Below, one piece after another: positions 35,132 through 41,871 of a stretch of 64,000 nt of DNA. Source of the DNA: Aedoeadaptatus ivorii. GTDB taxonomy: Bacteria > Bacillota > Clostridia > Tissierellales > Peptoniphilaceae. The stretch is from positions 584,001 to 648,000 of the forward strand of contig NZ_LR134523.1 in assembly GCF_900638585.1 (NCBI RefSeq), read 5' to 3'. Below the pieces are notes generated by a model that saw only the letters and a program-made list of their open reading frames with translations, ran no database searches and had not been told where the DNA came from. Each line of letters begins with the position of its first letter. Position 1 is the stretch's first letter. Position numbers and translations under genes: made by a program.

Positions 35132-36653
35132 AGATGAATTTATAAAGCGTCAGTTTGCGTATACTAAAGCAAGGGAAGCGGAACATTTTGATCAGGTGAT
35201 TCGCGATGATCTGGCATACAAAGAGGCGCTAACGAAGCTGTACGAAGATACCGCGAAGGATATGCTAAAGACAGTAGAAAGTCTATATACGCGGTATGCC
35301 TTATCTGAAGGGGTTCCGATCGAGGAGGCAAAAAAACGGATCACCAAGTTCGATGCGGCGGGATTTGCAGAAAAAGCGCAGAAGTTGGTGGAAGCGAAAG
35401 ATTTCAGCGAAGAGGCCAATCGGCAGTTGAGGCTATATAACTTAAAGATGCGCGTTTCCCGGCTGCAAATGATGGAACACGAGATGCGCCTGGAGACCAT
35501 TGGTCTGGCCGACAAAGAAGAAAAGATGCTTAAAGAGCGACTGCAAAAAGCATATGCAGAAGAAGTCGAAAGACAAGCGGACATTCTGGGCCTTCGAAAA
35601 GGAACAAGAGAAAAGATATTAAAACGAGCCGATCGGGTCATCAATGGGGACTTTCGATCGGCTCGTTTTAGTAGTCGGATATGGGCAAGTCAACACGATC
35701 TACAGGCGAAGCTGGAGCGCGGGCTTACGCGGTCACTCCTTCGGGGAGAGAATCCGAAAGTTTGGGCGCGGGAAATGCGAACTCTGGTACGGAAAAATAT
35801 GGCAGATACGGGAAGGGAAAACACGCTGTATGCCGCCAATCGATTGGCCATTACAGAAACCTCCAGGGTGATGAACGAGGCACGGATCAGCGCTCTTACC
35901 GAAGCGGGGTTTAATGCCTATGTGTGGATTTGTGAACCCGGTGCGTGCCATATTTGCGCACCGTACGATGGCGAAGTTTTTTCGTTGGCGAAAGGAAATA
36001 TTGGCGAGAACGTGCCGCCGATGCATCCATTCTGCAAATGTTCGATAGCCGGATTTTATGAATATGATCCGGATGAGAGTATTTTCCAAGTTGTAGAAGA
36101 TGAATTGATGGAAAAAATTCAAGAAGATCATGACTTGGTGTATGACCAATTACCTGAAGATGAACGCAATGTGCTGACAGAGTATATGCTGGATGGATAT
36201 ATAAAAATAAATCAGCAGTTAAATCGACCACAGGAAATAGATGCAAAGACAAAGTCTAGAATCGAAGTATTAGATGCCACTTTAGACAAGTTTAGTACAG
36301 AGGAAAGTATTCTTGTTTATAGAGGGGCAAAGCGAGAAATTTATGAGGGGCACAGTATCGGGGAAATTATTACTGAAAAGGGGTTCCTTTCAACTTCTGT
36401 AGAACGCAGAATCGCAAAAACATTTCCAAAAGCCACAGAAGAGGGAAAGAAAGTGCTCTTCGAAATACGGGTGCCCAGAGGCAAGAATGGTGCTTATATC
36501 GGCTGGAACTCGCCCTATGGGGAGAATGAGTATATATTGAAAAGGGGTAGCCAATTTGAGATAATAAACATCAACAAGGAAGAAAATGTTCCTGTGTATA
36601 CTTTACGAATGCTAAAAAAGGAGGTTGAAGATGGATCAAAAAGAGACGAGTAA
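35124..36653 (+). CDS. MuF/SPP1 gp7 head-morphogenesis protein fused to an ADP-ribosyltransferase domain
   Basis: 509 residues. Residues 1-190 are helical (FIKRQFAYTKAREAEHFDQV onward). Residues about 190-315 are the phage Mu F/gp7 head domain with its Cys/His-rich end (CEPGACHICAPYDGEVFS ... PPMHPFCKC). Residues about 385-500 are an ADP-ribosyltransferase exoenzyme domain of the R-S-E type: Arg in LVYRGAKRE, the STS motif in GFLSTSVERRIAKTF, and the ExE pair in SPYGENEYILKRGSQFEI, with GAYIGWNS before it. All three active-site elements are intact. MuF proteins with C-terminal toxin domains are a known class of temperate-phage polymorphic toxins; the target of this one is unknown. Confidence 0.9.
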   Translation: MNRDEFIKRQFAYTKAREAEHFDQVIRDDLAYKEALTKLYEDTAKDMLKTVESLYTRYALSEGVPIEEAKKRITKFDAAGFAEKAQKLVEAKDFSEEANRQLRLYNLKMRVSRLQMMEHEMRLETIGLADKEEKMLKERLQKAYAEEVERQADILGLRKGTREKILKRADRVINGDFRSARFSSRIWASQHDLQAKLERGLTRSLLRGENPKVWAREMRTLVRKNMADTGRENTLYAANRLAITETSRVMNEARISALTEAGFNAYVWICEPGACHICAPYDGEVFSLAKGNIGENVPPMHPFCKCSIAGFYEYDPDESIFQVVEDELMEKIQEDHDLVYDQLPEDERNVLTEYMLDGYIKINQQLNRPQEIDAKTKSRIEVLDATLDKFSTEESILVYRGAKREIYEGHSIGEIITEKGFLSTSVERRIAKTFPKATEEGKKVLFEIRVPRGKNGAYIGWNSPYGENEYILKRGSQFEIININKEENVPVYTLRMLKKEVEDGSKRDE

Positions 36654-36813
36654 CCCAACTTTAACACCCGAGCTAAGAGAAGAAATCAAACAAAGAATCA
36701 GAAATTTCCAAGAAAGGATGAAAGAAAATCCGGAACTGGCGCGAATACATTACGAAAGAAGGATGTCGATGGACACGCATCCGGTGTTTACCAAAAAAGA
36801 GAAAAATAAATAA
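36631..36813 (+). CDS. Small charged helical protein, candidate immunity or partner of the MuF-ART protein
   Basis: 60 residues from ATG 36631 (AAAGGAGGTTGAAG), overlapping the MuF-ART gene by 23 bases. The sequence is helical and Lys/Glu/Arg-rich (LREEIKQRIRNFQERMKENP, ending in DTHPVFTKKEKNK), with no signal peptide or cysteine. The strong ribosome site and the overlap suggest coupled expression with the toxin gene. An immunity role is inferred from position only; it could equally be a small phage structural protein. A terminator follows. Confidence 0.6.
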   Translation: MDQKETSNPTLTPELREEIKQRIRNFQERMKENPELARIHYERRMSMDTHPVFTKKEKNK

Positions 36814-36820
36814 GATTTAA

Positions 36821-36845
36821 GGCATCCCGGCGGATGCCTTTTTTA
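36821..36845 (+). terminator. Terminator after the MuF-ART pair
   Basis: The stem GGCATCC / GGATGCC with loop CGGC is followed by seven T residues. It makes the toxin gene and its small partner end as one unit. Confidence 0.85.
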
Positions 36846-36900
36846 GTGAATTATGAAGCTGACGATTAAGAAGTGTACAAATCTTGAACGCCCGTGATTA

Positions 36901-37110
36901 TTGAAGCGTGAAGGCGGTCAGTACACACAACACGCGCATTTTTTCACCAAAAAAGAAGCGAAGTGTTGTAGACGGCTGATTGACCAGCGAAGGTATCCAT
37001 ACGAGAAGAAATACAAGATTGCCATGCAAAGAATTTTAGACGAGGAAGAGTTTAAAGCGCTGCAGAAAAAGCAGCGTTATTTTAATGTGCAGAAAGGCCC
37101 CCGCAAATGA
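36901..37110 (+). CDS. Hypothetical phage-region protein
   Basis: 69 residues from TTG 36901; no convincing ribosome site. Very basic and rich in Lys, Arg, Tyr and Gln (HFFTKKEAKCCRRLIDQRRY ... KIAMQRILDEEEFKALQKKQ). The ordered helical C-terminus suggests a real coding stretch, possibly the tail of a larger phage gene whose start is lost. I do not recognise a family. Confidence 0.4.
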   Translation: MKREGGQYTQHAHFFTKKEAKCCRRLIDQRRYPYEKKYKIAMQRILDEEEFKALQKKQRYFNVQKGPRK

Positions 37111-37116
37111 GAGGGT

Positions 37117-37252
37117 CCCGGGCAAGACCTTAAACTGCCCCGACACCTCCTTTCTTTATAGTACGGCCGGAGGGATGGGGCTCCGGCCGCGTGGATAGAA
37201 GAGTAGACTTCGTGCAACTCCGGGGCTATCCTTGCCCAAGCGTTGAAGGTGT
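37117..37252 (+). ncRNA. Candidate structured RNA with nested helices
   Basis: Three nested helices are visible by eye. GGGCAAG (37120-37126) pairs with CTTGCCC (37231-37237), GCCCCG (37137-37142) with CGGGGC (37221-37226), and CGGCCGGAG (37164-37172) with CTCCGGCCG (37181-37189). ACACCT (37143-37148) could also pair with AGGTGT (37247-37252) as a pseudoknot. The block is GC-rich in an AT-rich neighbourhood and lacks a coding frame. It lies between phage head genes and the scaffold remnant. No known RNA family is recognised. Confidence 0.45.
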
Positions 37253-37303
37253 AAAAAGCTACGGGAAGTCAAGCATTGTAAATTTAAACTATGGGAGGCA
37301 GAT

Positions 37304-37501
37304 ATGAGCGAAGAATTGAAGGAAGAAATAGCAGTCGATGCACACACGGCTCAAGAAAACAATGATCGCGAACCGGAAGAGAAGAAGGATTCGAAATGGG
37401 TGAATTCGGCGTTTAGCCGGTCGTTGGTAAACAGCTTTTTAATGCCCAGATTTTGTTGTGTTGCAATCTTAAACAATCAAATCTTCAAATTTAATTTCTG
37501 A
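37304..37501 (+). pseudogene. Truncated phage scaffold-protein-like fragment
   Basis: 65 codons with a good start (GGGAGGCAGAT before ATG). The first 30 residues are acidic and Gln/Asn-rich (MSEELKEEIAVDAHTAQENN), in the manner of SPP1-type scaffolding proteins, which normally run to about 200 residues. From about residue 33 the reading becomes unrelated (LMPRFCCVAILNNQIFKFNF), so the gene was cut, probably at the right border of the prophage. Confidence 0.5.
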
Positions 37502-37512
37502 CGTGTTACAAT
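37484..37512 (+). promoter_or_regulatory. Promoter of the RelBE-type pair
   Basis: TTCAAA (37484-37489), 17 bases, TACAAT (37507-37512). The -10 box lies inside the palindrome at 37504-37518. Confidence 0.55.
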
Positions 37513-37518
37513 GTAACA
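37504..37518. promoter_or_regulatory. Palindrome TGTTAC-AAT-GTAACA, probable RelB operator
   Basis: Perfect 6-bp arms around AAT overlap the -10 box and precede the antitoxin gene by 15 bases, as usual for ribbon-helix-helix autorepression. Confidence 0.6.
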
Positions 37519-37532
37519 TAAGGAGGGAGGAT

Positions 37533-37751
37533 ATGGAAACAATTACTATCCGCGTAAAATCAAGGGACAAAGCACTTTTCAAGCGAGTCTCGAAAGAAAA
37601 GAACAAATCGATTTCGAATTGGGCCAGAGAGACGCTACTTTCCTCCATAGAGGATGAATACGATGTAGGCATCGTGGAAGAGTATCTCAAGAATGAGGAT
37701 TCTATGAAGTTCTATACCGCCGATGAGGTCGATAAAGAGTTAGAAAGATGA
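37533..37751 (+). CDS. RelB-like antitoxin (DUF6290 type)
   Basis: 72 residues from ATG 37533 (AAGGAGGGAGGAT). The N-terminus TITIRVKSRDKALFKRVSKE then SISNWARETLLSSIEDEYD is a ribbon-helix-helix DNA-binding fold; the C-terminal tail VEEYLKNEDSMKFYTADEVDKEL would wrap the toxin. Its stop overlaps the toxin start by four bases (ATGA). Confidence 0.87.
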   Translation: METITIRVKSRDKALFKRVSKEKNKSISNWARETLLSSIEDEYDVGIVEEYLKNEDSMKFYTADEVDKELER

Positions 37752-38014
37752 GTTATACACTTATCTACTCCGAGCAGTCTCTGCGGCAGCTAAAGAAGCT
37801 CGACAAAGCTGTTTCCACTCGAATACGAAAGTATCTGCGTAAGATTGAAAGCTTAGAAGAACCCAGGTATAGAGGAAAGGCGCTATCCCAAAACTTGCGA
37901 GGATTTTGGCGGTATAGGGTCGGGGATTATCGAATCCTATGTGAGATCGACGACAACAAGTTGATTATCGTGGCAATCGACATCGAGCATCGAAAAAAGA
38001 TTTACAAGAAATAA
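37748..38014 (+). CDS. RelE/ParE-family toxin
   Basis: 88 residues. YTLIYSEQSLRQLKKLDKAV, then GFWRYRVGDYRILCEIDDNKLIIVAIDIEHRKKIY, matches RelE mRNA interferases, including the conserved Arg in YRVGDYRI and the C-terminal HRKKIY with its basic/aromatic catalytic residues. Partner of the RelB-like gene just upstream; the pair lies between the prophage remnant and the chromosome. Confidence 0.9.
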   Translation: MSYTLIYSEQSLRQLKKLDKAVSTRIRKYLRKIESLEEPRYRGKALSQNLRGFWRYRVGDYRILCEIDDNKLIIVAIDIEHRKKIYKK

Positions 38015-38039
38015 AGCACCCGGCGCCGGGTGCTTTTTT
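38013..38039. terminator. Terminator of the RelBE-type pair
   Basis: A perfect 20-base palindrome (38015-38034, arms AGCACCCGGC / GCCGGGTGCT) is followed by a run of six T residues. It also lies just past the end of the convergent DUF898 gene. Confidence 0.85.
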
Positions 38040-38061
38040 GTTGCCCAAATCGATGAAGGCA

Positions 38062-38382
38062 TCAATATTCGTATTCGAGATGTTTCGTCTTCCACTTGAT
38101 CAACGCGAGATTGACCCAAAATCCATAAATGCCGAAGGTGATTACGGTGAGCAGAAGCCACTTTACCCATTGGCCGAATAGGCCCATGGCGGTGCCGGTA
38201 AAGCGGAGTCGCCTGCCTTCGATCACCGTATGTCTCGCTTCGTAATTATAGATCAGGGTAAAGGCCCAGGGGGCGGCGAGGCCAAATGTCAGGCCGCAGA
38301 CGATTGCGCCAAGAATCTTTAAGCCGATCAGTTCGAGCAAGCCGCCATCGAAGTATGAGGCAGCTTCAGGATAATATGCCAT
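38062..38382 (-). CDS. DUF898-type small membrane protein
   Basis: 106 residues, AAGGAGA before the ATG at 38382. Two to three membrane helices (GLKILGAIVCGLTFGLAAPWAFTLIYNYE and WVKWLLLTVITFGIYGFWVNLALIKW) with the motif VIEGRRLRFTGTAMGLFGQW between them, as in DUF898/YjgN-like proteins. Function unknown. Its GC content is back at the chromosomal level, marking the end of the acquired region. Confidence 0.75.
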   Translation of the reverse strand: MAYYPEAASYFDGGLLELIGLKILGAIVCGLTFGLAAPWAFTLIYNYEARHTVIEGRRLRFTGTAMGLFGQWVKWLLLTVITFGIYGFWVNLALIKWKTKHLEYEY

Positions 38383-38617
38383 ATGTATTTCTCCTTTTTA
38401 CCGCGCCGAAACCGTACCGTATAGGATTGCACGACGGGATTTCGGCAGAGGGATATGTGAATGGGCAGACGAGATACGGCGAAGTCGATTTGCGGTACCG
38501 CCGCGCCTTTCCCCGATGATTGTACGGGGTAGAGACATAAAAAACAAGGGGAATTGCAAAAGCAAAGAATGCCGGGGATTTCTTTTCATCGATCCTTCGC
38601 GACGCGCCGAACTCGTG

Positions 38618-38623
38618 TATAAT
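38618..38623 (+). promoter_or_regulatory. -10 box of polA
   Basis: A perfect TATAAT directly after GTG lies 17 bases before the polA start codon, with GAAGGAGGGA in between. The -35 region (TTCGCG) is poor. Confidence 0.4.
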
Positions 38624-38639
38624 GATCGAAGGAGGGACT

Positions 38640-41276
38640 ATGAATCGAGATACTGTATTAGTAATAGATGGAAGCAGCTTGTTTTTTCGCGCGTTTTACG
38701 CCCTGCCGCTCTTAAAGACCAAGCGGGGGATGTATACGAATGCGGTCTACGGCTTTGTCTCTATGATGGAAAACGCCATCGAACGGATCGATCCGGGCTA
38801 TGTTTTGGTCTGTTTCGACCAAAAGGGACGCAACTTTCGCCATGCGCTCTACGACGCCTATAAGGGCACGCGGCAAAAGACGCCTTCGGAGCTGGATCAG
38901 CAGTGGCCGTATTTGATGAAGATTTTAGAGAAAATGCATATCAAGACCGCCGATTCGCCCGATTACGAGGCAGACGATTTAGCGGGCACGGTGGCGAAGA
39001 TGGGAAAGTCGGCGGGAAAATCGGTCTATCTGCTCACCGGCGATCGCGACTACTACCAGTTGGTCGAAGAGGATATCTTCGTGCTGATGACGAAGAAGGG
39101 AATCTCGGAGATGGAGGTCTTCGACGTGGCGCGGATCGGCGAGGAATACGGCCTTACGCCCGAGCAGTTGATCGACCTCAAGGGACTGATGGGCGACAGC
39201 AGCGACAATATCCCCGGCGTACCCGGCATCGGCGAAAAGACCGGCATCAAGCTCCTTACGGAATTTGAGACGCTCGAAAATATTTACGACAATCTCGACA
39301 AGGTCAGCGGCAAGAAGCGTCGCGAGAACTTGGAAGAAAATGTACAGCAGGCGTTTTTGAGCAAAAAGCTCGGCACGATTATTACCGATATTCCGCTGGA
39401 TTTGGAGCTGGCGGATATCGAGCGCAAGCCCTACGATATGGAAGGCCTACGCGATCTCTACAAGGAGTACGAGTTCTTCAGTCTGCTGAACCGCCTGCCT
39501 TCGGAAGAAGAGGACTTTCACGAAGAAGCGACGCCGCTTCCCTTGGTCGATGCCGCAACAGCGGCGAAGGAGATGGCGGATCGGGAGCGGGTCTATGTGC
39601 ATTTGGTCGCCGAAGAAAAGCCCTATGACGGTGGTACGCCGGATTATCTCCTCCTCTATACCGAGGATGCGGGCTGCATCGTAAAAGAACCCGATGCGAA
39701 GGCGTTTTCTGTGCTGCGAAGTCTTTGGGAGGATCCGAAAGTGACCCTACGGGGATCGGATCTCAAGGACCTCTTTCTCTATGCCTTTTCCTACAGCATC
39801 GACCTGAAGGGGGTCGACTTCGATACGGGAATCGCCGAATATTTGCTCGATCCCACCAAATCCAATTACGAAGCGGCGCATTTGATCGGCCTTTACGAAA
39901 ATCGAGAGGTCAAGTCCAAGGCGGCGATTCTCGGAAAGGGCAAGAGCCGTATTGCGCCCGGCGAAGCGGAAGAAGACGTCGTGTTGTATCTGTCCGAACT
40001 GGCGCGCTTTTTGCCCCATGTGATCGAAAAGCAAGAGGAAAAGCTGCGCACGCTGAATATGTGGGCACTCTTTTCAGAGATCGAAATGCCCTTGGTCGAG
40101 GTCCTCGCCTCGATGGAATACGAGGGAATGTGTGTGGATGTCGAGGTCCTCGATGCGATCGGAGAGGATCTTTCTGCGCATATCACAGAGCTCACCGAGA
40201 GAATCTATGCATTTGCAGAAGAACCGTTCAATATCAACAGCACCAAGCAGCTGTCCGCCGTTCTGTTTGAAAAGCTGGGACTTACGCCGATCAAAAAGAC
40301 CAAGACCGGCTACAGTACGGGGCAGGATGTGCTCGAAAAAATCCGCCACGAACACGAAATCGTCGATCTGATTTTGGCGTATCGCCAGTATACAAAGATT
40401 CAATCGACCTATGTCGAAGGCCTCAAGAGCGTTATATCCGATGACGGAAAGATCCACTCGGTCTTTCAACAGACCGTCGCCGCCACCGGACGCATTTCGT
40501 CCACGGAGCCGAATCTGCAGAATATTCCCATCAAGACCGAAATCGGGCGCAGCATTCGAAAAGCCTTTTATGCGGAAGAAGGCGCGCGCTTTATCGACGC
40601 GGACTATTCCCAGATCGAACTGCGCATCCTCGCGCATATTTCGGGCGATCCGGTGATGCAACAGGCGTTTCGCGACGGAGCGGACATTCACCGCACCACC
40701 GCATCGCAGGTATTTCACGTCGCGGCCGATGCCGTCGATACCTTGATGCGATCCAGGGCGAAGGCGGTGAACTTCGGCATTGTCTACGGCATCAGCGACT
40801 ACGGACTTTCGCAGGATCTCGACATTCCGCGGAAGGAAGCAAAGACCTATATCGACAACTATCTGGAGAAGTTCAGCGGCGTGCGCCGTTTTATGGAAGA
40901 GATCGTCGAGACGGGAAAGGCGCAGGGCTATGTGGAAACCCTATTTCACCGCCGGCGATATATCCCGGAGCTTTCCGCCAAGAACTTCAGTGTGCGTTCC
41001 TTCGGCGAACGCATCGCCCTCAATATGCCGATCCAGGGGACGGCGGCGGATATGATCAAAAAAGCGATGGTCGAAGTATATTTCCGGTTGAAGGAAGAGT
41101 GCCTCGCGGCAAAGCTGCTCTTACAGGTGCACGACGAATTGATTCTCAGCGCACCGGCATCGGAAGAGGCGCGCGTCAAGGCGCTGTTGGTACGCATTAT
41201 GGAAGAGGCGCTGCCGCTCGATGTGCCGGTCAAGGTGGATGTAGAGACAGGAGAGAATTGGTATGAAACAAAGTAA
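38640..41276 (+). CDS. polA: DNA polymerase I
   Basis: 878 residues from ATG 38640. The 5'-3' exonuclease domain (1-290) shows VLVIDGSSLFFRAFYALP, ADDLAGTVAKMG and LMGDSSDNIPGVPGIGEKT. The middle 3'-5' exonuclease domain lacks the DxE metal ligands (VYVHLVAEEKPYD), as in Bacillus enzymes, so proofreading is probably absent. The polymerase domain has motif A DADYSQIELRILAHISGD, motif B RSRAKAVNFGIVYG and motif C LLLQVHDELILS. coaE overlaps its end by 14 bases. Confidence 0.97.
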   Translation: MNRDTVLVIDGSSLFFRAFYALPLLKTKRGMYTNAVYGFVSMMENAIERIDPGYVLVCFDQKGRNFRHALYDAYKGTRQKTPSELDQQWPYLMKILEKMHIKTADSPDYEADDLAGTVAKMGKSAGKSVYLLTGDRDYYQLVEEDIFVLMTKKGISEMEVFDVARIGEEYGLTPEQLIDLKGLMGDSSDNIPGVPGIGEKTGIKLLTEFETLENIYDNLDKVSGKKRRENLEENVQQAFLSKKLGTIITDIPLDLELADIERKPYDMEGLRDLYKEYEFFSLLNRLPSEEEDFHEEATPLPLVDAATAAKEMADRERVYVHLVAEEKPYDGGTPDYLLLYTEDAGCIVKEPDAKAFSVLRSLWEDPKVTLRGSDLKDLFLYAFSYSIDLKGVDFDTGIAEYLLDPTKSNYEAAHLIGLYENREVKSKAAILGKGKSRIAPGEAEEDVVLYLSELARFLPHVIEKQEEKLRTLNMWALFSEIEMPLVEVLASMEYEGMCVDVEVLDAIGEDLSAHITELTERIYAFAEEPFNINSTKQLSAVLFEKLGLTPIKKTKTGYSTGQDVLEKIRHEHEIVDLILAYRQYTKIQSTYVEGLKSVISDDGKIHSVFQQTVAATGRISSTEPNLQNIPIKTEIGRSIRKAFYAEEGARFIDADYSQIELRILAHISGDPVMQQAFRDGADIHRTTASQVFHVAADAVDTLMRSRAKAVNFGIVYGISDYGLSQDLDIPRKEAKTYIDNYLEKFSGVRRFMEEIVETGKAQGYVETLFHRRRYIPELSAKNFSVRSFGERIALNMPIQGTAADMIKKAMVEVYFRLKEECLAAKLLLQVHDELILSAPASEEARVKALLVRIMEEALPLDVPVKVDVETGENWYETK

Positions 41277-41871
41277 AATCGGAATTACGGGGAGCATCGC
41301 ATCGGGAAAAAGCATTCTTTCCGCCTATTTGGGCGGCTGGAATCTGCCGGTGATCGATGCGGATTTGATCGCGCGGGAATTGGTGGAGCCGGGTTCTGTC
41401 TATCTCGAAAAAATCGCCGAGACCTTCGGCGACGACGTGTTAGAATACGGTGCACTGAACCGCGAAAAGTTGGCGGAAGTCGTCTTTTCAGACGCGGCGA
41501 AGAGAAAGGCGCTCAATGCCATTTTGCACCCGCCGATTTACCGCGCCATGCTCGACCTTTCGAAGAACTTATACGGCCCGGTATTTTACGACATTCCGCT
41601 TTTAATCGAGAACCTCGACGAAATGCGCGAAAACGGCCTGGTATTCGACGAAATATGGCTGTTGGACACAGACCCCGAGGTGCAGAAAAAGCGCCTGATG
41701 CAGCGGGACAATATCGACGAAGAATACGCCCTGCGAAAGATCGCCGCCCAAATGCCTTCGGAAGAAAAAAAGCAATACGCCACCCGGATCTTTGACAACT
41801 CCAAGGATCTCCTGCACCTGTATCACCAGGTAGACACCGCATTGGAGGCGCTGGGTATTGAAGGCGCGTAA
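41263..41871 (+). CDS. coaE: Dephospho-CoA kinase
   Basis: 202 residues. P-loop GITGSIASGKSILS at the N-terminus, VIDADLIARELVEPGS and FYDIPLLIEN, then the lid region LLDTDPEVQKKRLMQRD. It catalyses the last step of coenzyme A synthesis. It overlaps polA upstream and the peptide-binding lipoprotein gene downstream by 14 bases each; polA-coaE is a common Firmicute pair. Confidence 0.95.
   Translation: MKQSKIGITGSIASGKSILSAYLGGWNLPVIDADLIARELVEPGSVYLEKIAETFGDDVLEYGALNREKLAEVVFSDAAKRKALNAILHPPIYRAMLDLSKNLYGPVFYDIPLLIENLDEMRENGLVFDEIWLLDTDPEVQKKRLMQRDNIDEEYALRKIAAQMPSEEKKQYATRIFDNSKDLLHLYHQVDTALEALGIEGA

Larger units (their letters stand above)
31842..37500. mobile_element. Decayed SPP1-like prophage remnant behind tRNA-Leu
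   Basis: Base composition is far more AT-rich than the flanks in the left half. Gene content is phage-like but incomplete: integrase, regulator, portal and scaffold genes are broken, while HigBA, MuF-ART and its small partner remain open. Lysis, tail, terminase large subunit, capsid and replication genes are missing. A tRNA 3'-end duplicate was not found at the right side, so the right border near 37.5 kb is inferred from the truncated scaffold gene. The RelBE pair at 37.5-38.0 kb may belong to it or to the chromosome. Confidence 0.75.
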
